A DNA stretch of 64,000 nt from Levilinea saccharolytica (GTDB lineage Bacteria; Chloroflexota; Anaerolineae; Anaerolineales; Anaerolineaceae), in the NCBI RefSeq assembly GCF_001306035.1, contig NZ_LGCM01000046.1:54235-118234 (forward strand), given 5' to 3'. The notes below the pieces were generated by a model that saw only the letters and a list, made by a program, of their open reading frames with translations, was not told the origin of the DNA and did not search any database. Shown here in pieces: positions 33,258 through 42,196 of the stretch (position 1 is its first letter; each line of letters begins with the position of its first letter). A program made the position numbers and the translations under genes.

Positions 33258-34193
33258 ATGACGCAGACGGAGATGGATGAAACTCAGACCAGGGTGACAG
33301 TTCTGGCCCAAATTGTGAGCCGGGAAGTGCTGGGCGGGATGGGGCTGCGTCCGCCGGGGCTGCCTTACCGTCTGGCGCAGGTGTTGGCGCGGCCGGGGGT
33401 GATGCGCATGGCGCGGCTGTTGGCCCAGGCGGACGCTGAAGCCGGGCGGCGCGGGCTGCACGCGGCGGGCGAGGTGCTTTTGGAACGGCTGGCGACGAGC
33501 TGCACAGCCCAGGGAGCCGAGGGTGTCCCCGCGGAAGGACCGGTGCTGATCACGGCCAACCATCCAGGCGGGCTGGAGCTTTTAGCCCTTTTGGCGCAGG
33601 TGCGGCGGCCGGATGTGCGCGTGCTGAGCAACCCGCAGCCCTTTCTGCAGGCCATGCCCCACGTTTCACCGGCCATGCTGTACCTGAGTGCGGACTCAGC
33701 GGGTTATTTCACGGCCATTCGCCAGGTGGTGAGCCAATTGCAGGCGGGACGGGCGGTGATCGTCTTTCCGGCGGGGCAGATGGAGCCTGACCCGGGGGTG
33801 ACGCCTGGGGCGGTGGAATTCCTGGAACGTTGGTCGGCCAGCTCGGGGGTGTATCTGCACAAGGTTCCCGAAACGCGCCTGGTTCCGGCGGCCCTGACGG
33901 GGATCGTCAGCCCGCGGGCGGTGCAGTCGCTTTTTGTGCGGGGGTGCAGGCCGCCCAAGGCGCGCCAGCGCACGGCAGCTTTTCTGCAATTACTGGTGCA
34001 GCTTTTGGCGCGGGACCGCTGGCCCATTCACATCCGCCTGGTGTTTGGCGCGCCGGTGGGGGCGCGGGAACTTTCGCCGGAGCTGGATCCACAGACGTTG
34101 ACGGCAGGGACGCGCGCGCTGACGGCGCGGCTGCTGGAGAGACTGGGGGCTTTGCCTTCGGTGGGTGTGCCCTTCACGGGCGAGGGGGCGTGA
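33258..34193 (+). CDS. PlsC-like lysophospholipid acyltransferase family protein
   Basis: A 311-residue protein of the glycerolipid acyltransferase fold: VLITANHPGGLELLALLAQV aligns with block I (NHxxxxD; Asp replaced by Glu), VIVFPAGQMEPDP with the FPEGxR block, and LVPAALTGIVSP with the downstream Pro block. Probably transfers acyl chains to a lipid or lysophospholipid, but the altered HxxxxE motif makes activity uncertain. No SD; TAGAAT lies 6 nt before ATG 33258, so the mRNA may be leaderless. Confidence 0.72.
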   Translation: MTQTEMDETQTRVTVLAQIVSREVLGGMGLRPPGLPYRLAQVLARPGVMRMARLLAQADAEAGRRGLHAAGEVLLERLATSCTAQGAEGVPAEGPVLITANHPGGLELLALLAQVRRPDVRVLSNPQPFLQAMPHVSPAMLYLSADSAGYFTAIRQVVSQLQAGRAVIVFPAGQMEPDPGVTPGAVEFLERWSASSGVYLHKVPETRLVPAALTGIVSPRAVQSLFVRGCRPPKARQRTAAFLQLLVQLLARDRWPIHIRLVFGAPVGARELSPELDPQTLTAGTRALTARLLERLGALPSVGVPFTGEGA

Positions 34194-34204
34194 ACGGCGC
34201 GTCC

Positions 34205-37200
34205 CTACTCGTTTGCGCTCGGGTTCAACCCCAATTGATCGCGCAGGTGGGCCATTTGGGTCAGCAGGTCGGGCAGGCTGGCCTGTAACTGCTGGAGCTG
34301 TTGATGGAAGACGGCCGGATCCGCCTGGGGTTCCTGGTGTTCCAACTGGCTGGCCAGGGCTTCCATTTGGGCCAGGGCCTCGGCGGCGGCGGGCGCACCC
34401 AGGTTGCGGCAAGAGGATTTGAGGGTGTGGGTCAGGCGGCGGGCGGTTTTCCAATCCCCCGTTTCGGCAGCCTGACGGATGGCCTCGGTTTGGCGGGGGG
34501 TGTCTTCGAGGAAGAGGTTGACAATATCGCCCAGGCGCGAAACCGACCCGCTCCCCAGGGTGGTCAGCCAGGACTGCAAGGCGGCGGGATCTACCAACGG
34601 GGCGCTACTGCTGAGTTCAGCATCCATTTGCTCGGCGCGGCGCTGAGCGTTTTCTAACACGGCGTTCAGTTCCTCCATGCGAATGGGCTTGGCCAGATAG
34701 GCGTCCATGCCCACGGCGAGGCTGCGTTCCTGTTCACCGGAGAGGGTGTGGGCGGTCATGGCGGAGAGGACGGGTTGGTGAGCGAGGGGCAGATCGGTGC
34801 GGATGCGCTGGGCGGTTTCCCATCCGTCCATGACGGGCATTTCAATATCCAACAGCACCAGATGATAGGGCAGACCCGCGGCGGAACGCAGGCTGAGGGC
34901 CTGGAGGGCTTCCTGACCGTTGCTGACGGCGTCGGCGCGGTGGCCGAACTGCTGCAGGAGCAGCAGGGCGATCTTTTGGTTGATGGTGTGATCTTCGACC
35001 AGCAGAATGCGCAGCGGGTGGGTGGGGGCCGGAGCAGGGGCGGCGGACGCGGGCGCAGCGGTTGACGGGGGACCTTGCAGCGCCTGGCGCAGGGCTGCGA
35101 TCATCTGCGTGCGCCGCAGGGGTTTTTGCATCAATACCCCGCCCAATGCACCCGTTTTGCGGGCGTCCCAGCCCAGCGGGGCCAGCCACAGCAAGGCCGG
35201 GGCGGGGCCGTTCCAGGTGGGCGGCAGGATTTTGGTGAAACCCTGGCAGAGAGCGGCATCCACCAGGATAAAATCGGGCTGAAATCCGTCTGGGTTCAGC
35301 ATTTCCGTGTGAAGCTGGGGGATGGATTCAACCAGGCTGACGCGCAGCCCCAGCCCGCCCAGTTCACGCGCCAGGGCGGCGCGCTGCGAGGCGTTGGGCA
35401 CCACCCCGGCGATGACGCGGCCCACCAGGTCTTGGGGTGGGACCGCGGAAAGCTCTTGTGAAGCGGCGGGGCGAACCTGCACATAAAAACGGAAGGTGGA
35501 GCCAACTGAAGCGGTTTCATCCACCCAGATGCGCCCGCCCATGCGTTCGCAGATGCCGCGGCAGATGGATAGCCCCAGGCCGGTGCCGCCGTAGCGGCGG
35601 CTGGTGGATGAATCTCCCTGAACGAAGGGGTCAAACAGATTGGGGATCTTATCGGCGGGCAGGCCGATGCCGGTGTCGCGCACAGAAAAGTGCAGGGTGG
35701 GCGCGCCGTCTGGCTGAGTCTCGGCCCAGGCGCGCACACATACTTCGCCCTGGTCGGTGAATTTGACGGCGTTCGAGATCAAGTTGAGCAGCACCTGTTT
35801 GAGGCGGGTTTCATCACCAGAGACGACCTCGGGCAGCGAAGGATCCAGGTCGCCGATCAGCTCCAGGCCTTTATCGTAGGCGTTCAGCGTGGCCAGGCCG
35901 AGGGCGTCTTGAATGACGGCGCGGGGTTGGAAATCACGGTATTCCAGCTGCATGTGCCCGGCGTTGATGCGGGAGAAATCGAGCACGTCGTTGAGGATGG
36001 CCAGCAGCGATTCGGAGCTGAGGCGGATGTACTGCAAATACTCCTGCTGCACCACATCCAGGGGGGTGTGGGAGAGGACTTCCACCATGCCGAGAATGCC
36101 GTTCATGGGGGTGCGCAGCTCGTGGCTCATCATCGCCAGAAAGGAGGTCTTGGCGCGGTCGGCTTTTTCGGCCTGGTCGCGAGCGGCTTCCATCTCGGTG
36201 TACAGGCGGGCTTTTTCCAGGGCGATGGCTACCTGGTTGGCAAAGGCCTGGGCCAGGCGGGCGTGGTCGGGGGTGTAACTGGCGGGGTTGGTGCTGTCGA
36301 GGGTGAGGGCGCCGATCATCTTGTCCTGGATCATCAGGGGCACACCCAACCAGGATTCGATGTGGTTATGGGGCGACTGGTGGAAGATTTCGGGGTAGAC
36401 GCGCTTGATTTCGTTAAAGATGGAGGGTTGGCGGGTTTTAAACACCTGCTGCATGGGGTTGTCGCCCAGAACTGGAAAGCGCAGCCCGATGACATCCTCT
36501 GGGTTCGAAAACCCGCGCTGACCGACGATTTCGGTGTAATCGTCTTTGAGCAGCTGTACCGAGGCGGTGTCGTAGGGCACCACATGGGTCAATTGATCCA
36601 GAATCTGCTGGATGGCAGCTTCCATCTCCAATGCGGCCACGCCCTCACCAGCCTTGCGCAAGGTTTCGGCCTCGGCGGCGCGCTGTTGGGCGGCTTCGTA
36701 GAGGCGGGCGTTTTCCAGGGCCAGACCGGCCTGGTTGGAAAAGACGGCCAGGGCTTCGGCGTCTTTTTGAGTGTAGGCGTTGGGTTGAGTGCTGGCCAGC
36801 GAGAAGAAGGCCAAGATCTTGCCGCGGGAGAGGATGGGACAGCCGGCCCAGGAATTGAACAGGCGCGAGGCTTCGGTGTGCACCCAGCCGGGGAAGGCGT
36901 TGATATCGGGGATGATGAGCGGTTTGCCGGTTTCAACCATGGTGCGGAAGTTGTCGGTTTTGCTGATTTCAAAACCTTTGGTTTCCACATCGGCGCGGAC
37001 GGCGGGGGGGAATTCACAGTGAAAACGCGTGCGCACGGGGTAGGCATGGCCGTCGAGGGAGAGGAACACATTGCCGATGTGGTACTCCAAAACGGCGGAG
37101 ATCTGATCCAGAATGTGATCCAGCACCTGTTCAAAATTGAGGGTGGCGTTGAGGACTTCACCCGCGGAGCGCAGAGCCTCGGCCACCCGACGGGCATGTT

Positions 37201-38608
37201 GGGCGGCTTCTTCGGCCTGCTTTTGGGCGGTCACATCCATCATGTACCAGTCGTAGAGCAGCACGCGCCCATCTGCGGTCCGCACCACGTGGGTGTAGTC
37301 GTGAACCCAGCGCTGCTCGCCGTCAGCGGTGAGGATGGGGTAATCCTGCTCGTAAAAATTGGCGCCGGAAAGGATCAATTCCTGGGCGTTCTTGCGAATG
37401 CGTTCACGGTCGCTGATGGGAATGAGGCTGAAATATTCGCGCTTGCCGCTGATGAACTCATCGGCGCTGTAACCGAACTGTGAGATGTTGGCCGAGACGT
37501 ACATTTGGCCGGCGGCGGCGTTGCCAATTTGCCGCCAGACCACCACGGGGCCGCCCAGGAACAGTTCGCGCTCCTGCTGGAAGAGCATATCCAGGTTGTG
37601 CCGGTCGTTGATATCGTGGAAAATCAGCAGCGTGCCTGCCCGCGAATCGGGTGACCAGAACAAGGGGGTATAGCGCAGCTCATACTGGCGCTGGTTGAGC
37701 TCAATTTCGGTCCAGGTGGCATCCGTGAGGTTTTGCGCCAGGTCCACAGGTAAAATCTTATGCGCATCCAGGCCGATGGCGCGGTGCATGGGCAGGTTAA
37801 ACATAACGTGGGCGGCGGGGTTGATATCGGCGATGCGCCCTTGCAGATCCAAAACGATAACGCCGTCCTCCATGTGTTCCAGCACCAGGCCGCGCACCAT
37901 GGGCATCAGATCCAACAGGCCGCGGCGGAAAACCGCCCAGGCGAAGGCCAGGCCGGTGATGGTGAAGGCGAAAATGGACAGGCTGGGCACCAGCGGACTG
38001 GCGGCGAAGATGAACTGGCTGAGCTGGGCGATCCAGGGGACGAGCGTGCCCACCACCAGGGCCACCACCTGCCCGTGGTACTGCTGGGGGGTTTGGAACA
38101 GGCTGAGAAGCAGCAGGAAGCCGCCGGTGAGGAAGAAGGTGGTGGAGTAGAGGTAATGCAGCCACCAGACTGGGCCGCGGTCGTAAAGCAGCAGGGAGAG
38201 ACCGTGGTGTTCCACCAGGCGCGGGGCCATGCTGAGGGATTGTTCGGCCCAGCCCATCAAAATGACGGCGGCGATGAGGGCGGGTTCCAGGGCGAACAGG
38301 AACCAGTTGCGGTTGTGAATGGACATCCACCGGCCGGTGTAATTGAGCGTGAAGGCCAGGAAGGTGGGCGGGATGAAGCTGGAAACCACGAACTGCGCAT
38401 ACAGCCAGGGCAGGCGCGAATCCAGATTGCCCTGGGCCATTTCCAGCGCGTTCAAGGCGGCCCACAAGGCCACGCTGAAAAGCATAAAGGTGAAGGGGCG
38501 AACCGCGCGCGAGGCGCGCCGCCGCATCCAGGTGAACAAACCAATCCCCAGGCAAAGTGCGCCCGATAAAAGGTAGAGGGTCACGGGCCAGGTGCCAAAG
38601 TTTTCCAT
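34205..38608 (-). CDS. Hybrid histidine kinase, 7TM-PAS-PAS-GAF-GAF-HisKA-HATPase-REC-REC-HPt
   Basis: A 1467-residue phosphorelay protein. Residues 1-215 hold seven membrane helices of the histidine-kinase N-terminal 7TM type. Then come PAS (VLEHMEDGVIVLDLQGRIAD), a second PAS/PAC (about 340-455), two GAF domains (about 490-800), HisKA with SFLAMMSHELRTPMNGILGM, and HATPase_c with N/G boxes (LISNAVKFTD, DTGIGLPADK, GGTGLGLSI). A first receiver-like domain is degenerate (acidic pair missing). A second one is intact (ILLVEDHTINQK, LVLLDIEMPVMDGW). The C-terminal HPt has RLTHTLKSSCRNLGA. No response regulator gene adjoins, so the output partner is elsewhere. Confidence 0.93.
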   Translation of the reverse strand: MENFGTWPVTLYLLSGALCLGIGLFTWMRRRASRAVRPFTFMLFSVALWAALNALEMAQGNLDSRLPWLYAQFVVSSFIPPTFLAFTLNYTGRWMSIHNRNWFLFALEPALIAAVILMGWAEQSLSMAPRLVEHHGLSLLLYDRGPVWWLHYLYSTTFFLTGGFLLLLSLFQTPQQYHGQVVALVVGTLVPWIAQLSQFIFAASPLVPSLSIFAFTITGLAFAWAVFRRGLLDLMPMVRGLVLEHMEDGVIVLDLQGRIADINPAAHVMFNLPMHRAIGLDAHKILPVDLAQNLTDATWTEIELNQRQYELRYTPLFWSPDSRAGTLLIFHDINDRHNLDMLFQQERELFLGGPVVVWRQIGNAAAGQMYVSANISQFGYSADEFISGKREYFSLIPISDRERIRKNAQELILSGANFYEQDYPILTADGEQRWVHDYTHVVRTADGRVLLYDWYMMDVTAQKQAEEAAQHARRVAEALRSAGEVLNATLNFEQVLDHILDQISAVLEYHIGNVFLSLDGHAYPVRTRFHCEFPPAVRADVETKGFEISKTDNFRTMVETGKPLIIPDINAFPGWVHTEASRLFNSWAGCPILSRGKILAFFSLASTQPNAYTQKDAEALAVFSNQAGLALENARLYEAAQQRAAEAETLRKAGEGVAALEMEAAIQQILDQLTHVVPYDTASVQLLKDDYTEIVGQRGFSNPEDVIGLRFPVLGDNPMQQVFKTRQPSIFNEIKRVYPEIFHQSPHNHIESWLGVPLMIQDKMIGALTLDSTNPASYTPDHARLAQAFANQVAIALEKARLYTEMEAARDQAEKADRAKTSFLAMMSHELRTPMNGILGMVEVLSHTPLDVVQQEYLQYIRLSSESLLAILNDVLDFSRINAGHMQLEYRDFQPRAVIQDALGLATLNAYDKGLELIGDLDPSLPEVVSGDETRLKQVLLNLISNAVKFTDQGEVCVRAWAETQPDGAPTLHFSVRDTGIGLPADKIPNLFDPFVQGDSSTSRRYGGTGLGLSICRGICERMGGRIWVDETASVGSTFRFYVQVRPAASQELSAVPPQDLVGRVIAGVVPNASQRAALARELGGLGLRVSLVESIPQLHTEMLNPDGFQPDFILVDAALCQGFTKILPPTWNGPAPALLWLAPLGWDARKTGALGGVLMQKPLRRTQMIAALRQALQGPPSTAAPASAAPAPAPTHPLRILLVEDHTINQKIALLLLQQFGHRADAVSNGQEALQALSLRSAAGLPYHLVLLDIEMPVMDGWETAQRIRTDLPLAHQPVLSAMTAHTLSGEQERSLAVGMDAYLAKPIRMEELNAVLENAQRRAEQMDAELSSSAPLVDPAALQSWLTTLGSGSVSRLGDIVNLFLEDTPRQTEAIRQAAETGDWKTARRLTHTLKSSCRNLGAPAAAEALAQMEALASQLEHQEPQADPAVFHQQLQQLQASLPDLLTQMAHLRDQLGLNPSANE

Positions 38609-38705
38609 GCTTCCATTATAGCCAGAAGCGGCCGATTCCCATGCGGTGGGCGGTTTACATTTTTGTCATGCAAGATGAGAATTGGATTAGGGTTTTGAAA
38701 AAGGC

Positions 38706-38748
38706 TTGTACAAGCTGTGTAGAATTAGTATAATGTTTGTGTATAGCG
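38706..38748 (+). promoter_or_regulatory. carH1 promoter with four 11-bp-spaced CarH-type sites
   Basis: TTGTAC (38706-38711), 17-nt spacer, TATAAT (38729-38734). TGTACA (38707), TGTAGA (38718), TATAAT (38729) and TGTATA (38740) start at exact 11-bp steps and fit TnnACA-like half-sites; CTTGTACAAG (38705-38714) is a perfect palindrome on the -35 box. CarH tetramers are known to grip 11-bp direct repeats covering the -35 to -10 region. Confidence 0.65.
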
Positions 38749-38805
38749 TAAACCAACCCGTAATCCACAGCCCTTCGCGGCCAGAGCAACCCAGGAGAAC
38801 CGACC

Positions 38806-39774
38806 ATGATACCGATCTCAGAGATTCCGGATGTTCCGAAATACAATATCAAGAGCGTGTGCAACCAAACGGGTATCCGAGCGGTGACACTGCGAGCCTG
38901 GGAACGGCGGCACGAGGTGCTGACCCCTCACCGCGCCGAAAACCGCTACCGCCTGTACAGCGACCGGGACGTGGCTTTACTGCGCTGGATTAAGAACCGC
39001 GTGGATGAGGGGGTTTCCATCAGCAGCGCGGTGAGCGAACTGCGCAGTATGCTGCGAAATGGGGTCTGGCCCGAAACCTCGCCGGTGAGCGTGGATGCGC
39101 CGGTGCGCAAGAGCGACGCGCCCCCCAGCGATTATGCCCACGGCTTGTATCGGGCGTTGATTCAGCACGATGAAGCCCGCGCGGGCGAACTGCTGCGCGA
39201 GGCCAACGCGGCCTTTGACATCCGCACCCTGTGCCAGGACGTGATTGCCCCCTGTCTGGTGGAGATTGGTGAAGCCTGGTACACCGGGCAGATCCGCATC
39301 ACCACCGAACATTTTGCCAGCGCCTACCTGCGCGGCAAGCTGCTTTCGATTATGCAGACCTACCCCACACGGCGCAGCGCACAGCATGTGCTGGTGGGGG
39401 GAGCGCCGATGGAACAGCATGAGATCGGCAGCCTGATGATGGCCCTGCTGCTGCGCAGTGAGGGCTACCGTGTGGAATTTTTGGGGCCGGATTTGCCCCT
39501 GGAAGATTTGGTGGACTACGCCTCCTACGAGAAACCGCACATGATCATCCTTTCGGCCACCCTGACCGAATCGGCTGAGGCGCTCCGCAATTTTAACGCC
39601 AAGCTGAGCCGGCTGCGCCCAGCGCCGATCTTTGGCTACGGCGGGGCGGCATTCCGCGTGAAGCCAGAGCTGCGCAAGCAGGTTCCGGGCTTTTACCTGG
39701 GCGATACCCTGGTGGAGGGTTTGGAAAAAAGCGCGGCCCTGTTAGAAGAGAAAGCGGCACAGCGCCGGAAATAG
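38806..39774 (+). CDS. CarH/LitR-type MerR-B12 photoreceptor repressor 1 (upper-axial His absent)
   Basis: A 322-residue regulator: MerR-type HTH (NIKSVCNQTGIRAVTLRAWERRHEV, residues 13-38 in part), then a four-helix B12-2 domain and a cobalamin-binding Rossmann domain. The CarH capping motif W-x9-EH is present (W158, E168-H169) and the lower-axial His lies in EQHEIG (H205). The residue after W158 is Tyr, where the light-state upper ligand His of Thermus CarH would be. Predicted to repress carotenoid genes in the dark with adenosylcobalamin. Start ATG 38806 follows AGGAGAAC. Confidence 0.88.
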   Translation: MIPISEIPDVPKYNIKSVCNQTGIRAVTLRAWERRHEVLTPHRAENRYRLYSDRDVALLRWIKNRVDEGVSISSAVSELRSMLRNGVWPETSPVSVDAPVRKSDAPPSDYAHGLYRALIQHDEARAGELLREANAAFDIRTLCQDVIAPCLVEIGEAWYTGQIRITTEHFASAYLRGKLLSIMQTYPTRRSAQHVLVGGAPMEQHEIGSLMMALLLRSEGYRVEFLGPDLPLEDLVDYASYEKPHMIILSATLTESAEALRNFNAKLSRLRPAPIFGYGGAAFRVKPELRKQVPGFYLGDTLVEGLEKSAALLEEKAAQRRK

Positions 39775-39812
39775 GCCAGGGCAGCGGCCAAAGCGGATGA
39801 CCTGACTGAGAT

Positions 39813-39852
39813 TATACAAAGGCTCGACAACCGTTGGAGAGCATGCTATATT
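39813..39852 (+). promoter_or_regulatory. carH2 promoter with two 11-bp-spaced TnnACAA sites
   Basis: TCGACA (39824-39829), 17-nt spacer, TATATT (39847-39852). TATACAA (39813-39819) and TCGACAA (39824-39830) are 11 bp apart; the second covers the -35 box, as expected for CarH-type operators. Confidence 0.6.
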
Positions 39853-39875
39853 AACCGTAGATGGGAGGTCACGTC

Positions 39876-40817
39876 ATGGATGAACAACGGTTATTTGATA
39901 CGCACCGTCCGGTGTATAACATCAAAGCGGTTTCGCGCCTGATTGGCCTGCTGCCCGTGACCCTGCGAGCCTGGGAACGGCGCTACGGCCTGCCCAGCCC
40001 CAGCCGGGGGGAGCAGGGATATCGGCTTTATTCGGAACACGATGTGCGCACCCTGCGCTGGCTGAAAGCCCAGTTAGAAGCGGGCCTTTCTATCAGCCGT
40101 GCGGTGGAATACTTAAATGAACTGCGCACCACTGGGCGCGATCCGGCGGAAGTCAGCCCTCTGCCTTATGTGGCCCAGCCTGCGTCCTTAAATCACTTGT
40201 CCCAAGAATTGCTGCACAGCTTGGTGCAGTTTAACGAAGGCCAGGCCAACGAGATTTTGCGGCGGGCTTTTTCGCTGTTTGCCATGGATCAGGTGCTGAC
40301 GGAGATCGTTCAGCCGGCCCTGGTGGAAATTGGTGAACGCTGGCACCGCGGTGAGCTGCCGATTGCGGCGGAACATTTCGCCACCCAGTTTTGCATGCAG
40401 ACCATGTTTTCGATGATCGCCTCCTCCAACCCGCCCACGCACCCGGGGGTGCTGGTGGCGGCCTGCGCGCCAGGCGAAACCCACCAAATTGGGCTGCTGA
40501 TGATTGTGGTCATGCTGCGCTGGCGCGGTTGGGATGTGAAATACCTGGGGCCGGATTTGAACCTGGAACGGCTTTCGGAAGCGCTTGAGCCCATTCGCCC
40601 CCGCATGCTCTTGTTTACCGCCACACGCGAAGAAAGCGCCGTGCGCCTGGAGGCCCTCAGCCAGGTTCTGGCGCAGTTCCCTGCGCCCCAGCCGCTGGTG
40701 GTGTTGGGCGGACAGGCCTTTCAAGAACGGCGCCTGCCCGAAAGCGTACCCGCGGTTTACATTCAATCCACGCCTTCGCTGAGTGTGGCCATGATCGAAG
40801 AGCTGCTGCAAAGTTAA
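39876..40817 (+). CDS. CarH/LitR-type MerR-B12 photoreceptor repressor 2 (complete ligand set)
   Basis: A 313-residue paralogue of the previous gene: HTH (NIKAVSRLIGLLPVTLRAWERR in part), B12-2 helical bundle and Rossmann domain. It keeps all residues known from Thermus CarH: W156-H157, E166-H167 and the lower-axial His in GETHQIG (H203). Should bind adenosylcobalamin as a dark tetramer and fall apart in light. ATG 39876 follows GGGAGG; an ATG 15 nt upstream overlaps that SD. The SRPBCC gene starts 5 nt after its stop. Confidence 0.9.
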   Translation: MDEQRLFDTHRPVYNIKAVSRLIGLLPVTLRAWERRYGLPSPSRGEQGYRLYSEHDVRTLRWLKAQLEAGLSISRAVEYLNELRTTGRDPAEVSPLPYVAQPASLNHLSQELLHSLVQFNEGQANEILRRAFSLFAMDQVLTEIVQPALVEIGERWHRGELPIAAEHFATQFCMQTMFSMIASSNPPTHPGVLVAACAPGETHQIGLLMIVVMLRWRGWDVKYLGPDLNLERLSEALEPIRPRMLLFTATREESAVRLEALSQVLAQFPAPQPLVVLGGQAFQERRLPESVPAVYIQSTPSLSVAMIEELLQS

Positions 40818-40822
40818 CCGCC

Positions 40823-41272
40823 ATGCCGCGCTTTGAACACTGCTTTGAGGTAAACGCGCCGCTGGAGGCTGTGGCGGAGTTTCACCGCGATGCGCGCGCG
40901 CTGCGCCGCTTGACCCCGCCGCCCATGTGGGCGCAGTTTCACCGCGTGGAACCTTTGGGTGAAGGTTCCGAGGCCGAATTTACCCTGTGGTTGGGGCCGC
41001 TGCCGCTGCGCTGGTTGGCCCGCCACCAGGGAGTATCCCCGCTGAACGGCTTTACCGATGTGCAGGAACGCGGCCCGCTGCTGCGCTGGGCGCACACCCA
41101 CCGCTATGAAGCGGCGGGTGAAGGGCGCACGCGTGTGGTGGACCAGGTGGATTTTGTTCACCTTCCCGGTTGGCGGGGGTGGGGAACGCGCCTGCTGTTC
41201 AGCCGGGCGGGTCTGGCCTTTTTGTTTGCTTACCGTGCCTGGGTCACGCGCCGCGCGCTGCGCGGGGCTTGA
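40823..41272 (+). CDS. SRPBCC (START-like) family protein
   Basis: A 149-residue single-domain START-like protein: MPRFEHCFEVNAPLEAVAEF at the N-terminus, EFTLWLGPLPLRWLARHQ in the core, and a C-terminal helix (LLFSRAGLAFLFAYRAWVTR). The fold binds hydrophobic ligands such as polyketides or isoprenoids; some are cyclases. Placed 5 nt after carH2 and before the carotenoid genes, so a lipid or carotenoid ligand is possible, but this is positional inference. Confidence 0.82.
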   Translation: MPRFEHCFEVNAPLEAVAEFHRDARALRRLTPPPMWAQFHRVEPLGEGSEAEFTLWLGPLPLRWLARHQGVSPLNGFTDVQERGPLLRWAHTHRYEAAGEGRTRVVDQVDFVHLPGWRGWGTRLLFSRAGLAFLFAYRAWVTRRALRGA

Positions 41273-41334
41273 AAAAGGGTGGGGAAAATCACTTATCCTG
41301 GGTGAAGGCAATATTATAATCAAACAAAGATGAC

Positions 41335-42195
41335 ATGCAGACCTTCACCCTTTCCATTGGGCTGGGATTAATTTCGGCGGTGTTTGGCGCGTTTGCCAAT
41401 TTATCGGCACGCCAGATCATGCGGCTGACCTCTCCACGGGATTATTTAGCGTTAAACTTCGGCTTGTTATTTTTATGGCTGCTGCCGGCAGCTCCGTTTT
41501 TGGGGCGGGTGCAGCTTTCGGCGGCGGCGCTGGGGGCGCTGCTGGCGGCGGCGCTGGTGGATGCGGCGGCCAATTACCTGTACTTTAAGGCCTTTGAACA
41601 AAACGATGCAGCCAGCGCATCCATGCTGCTGTCGCTTTCGCCGCTTTTTACCCTGGCGCTGGCGCCGTTTTTTGCGGCGCAGGCGGGAGCGGTGAGTTGG
41701 GCCCAGGCGCTGGGGGTGGCGGCGGTGGTGGCTGGGCTGGTGCTGGCGGCGCGGGGCGTTAACCCCCAGCCGGGCGGCGGGGCCAGAAGCTGGGCGGCGC
41801 CTCTGGGCGCGGCGGCTCTGTTTGGGGCCAACTTTTACCTGTTGAAATGGATTTTCGCGCAGGGGTATGCCAACCCTGTGGGGTATTACTTTTTGCGGGC
41901 GGGGCTGATTGCCATTTTGGCCTGGGGGATGCTGCGACCGCGCTGGGCCTGGGTGAACGGCGCGGCGCTGCGCCTGAGCGCGGGACGGGCGCTGTTGGTG
42001 GCGGTGCAGTGGCTGCTGCTGCTCTATGCCTTACAGGTGGGCAGCCCGGCGGTGGTGAAGGCGGCCAGCGATGCATCGCCGCTGTTTGTGATGGCATTTT
42101 TAGCCCTGTTTTGGAAGGCCCGCTTGCTGCCGCGTCAATGGGCGGCGGCGGGGTGCATTTTGGCGGGGCTGGGGCTGGTGACTTTGGGCGGATGA
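41335..42195 (+). CDS. EamA/DMT-family transporter
   Basis: A 286-residue membrane protein with ten predicted helices in two EamA repeats (a first half ending near GAVSWAQALGVAAVVAGLVL, a second ending WAAAGCILAGLGLVTLGG). Family members export metabolites or amino acids. TATAAT (41315-41320) upstream may be its -10 box, with a poor -35 and no clear SD. The crtI promoter begins 3 nt after its stop. Confidence 0.87.
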   Translation: MQTFTLSIGLGLISAVFGAFANLSARQIMRLTSPRDYLALNFGLLFLWLLPAAPFLGRVQLSAAALGALLAAALVDAAANYLYFKAFEQNDAASASMLLSLSPLFTLALAPFFAAQAGAVSWAQALGVAAVVAGLVLAARGVNPQPGGGARSWAAPLGAAALFGANFYLLKWIFAQGYANPVGYYFLRAGLIAILAWGMLRPRWAWVNGAALRLSAGRALLVAVQWLLLLYALQVGSPAVVKAASDASPLFVMAFLALFWKARLLPRQWAAAGCILAGLGLVTLGG

Positions 42196-42196
42196 G

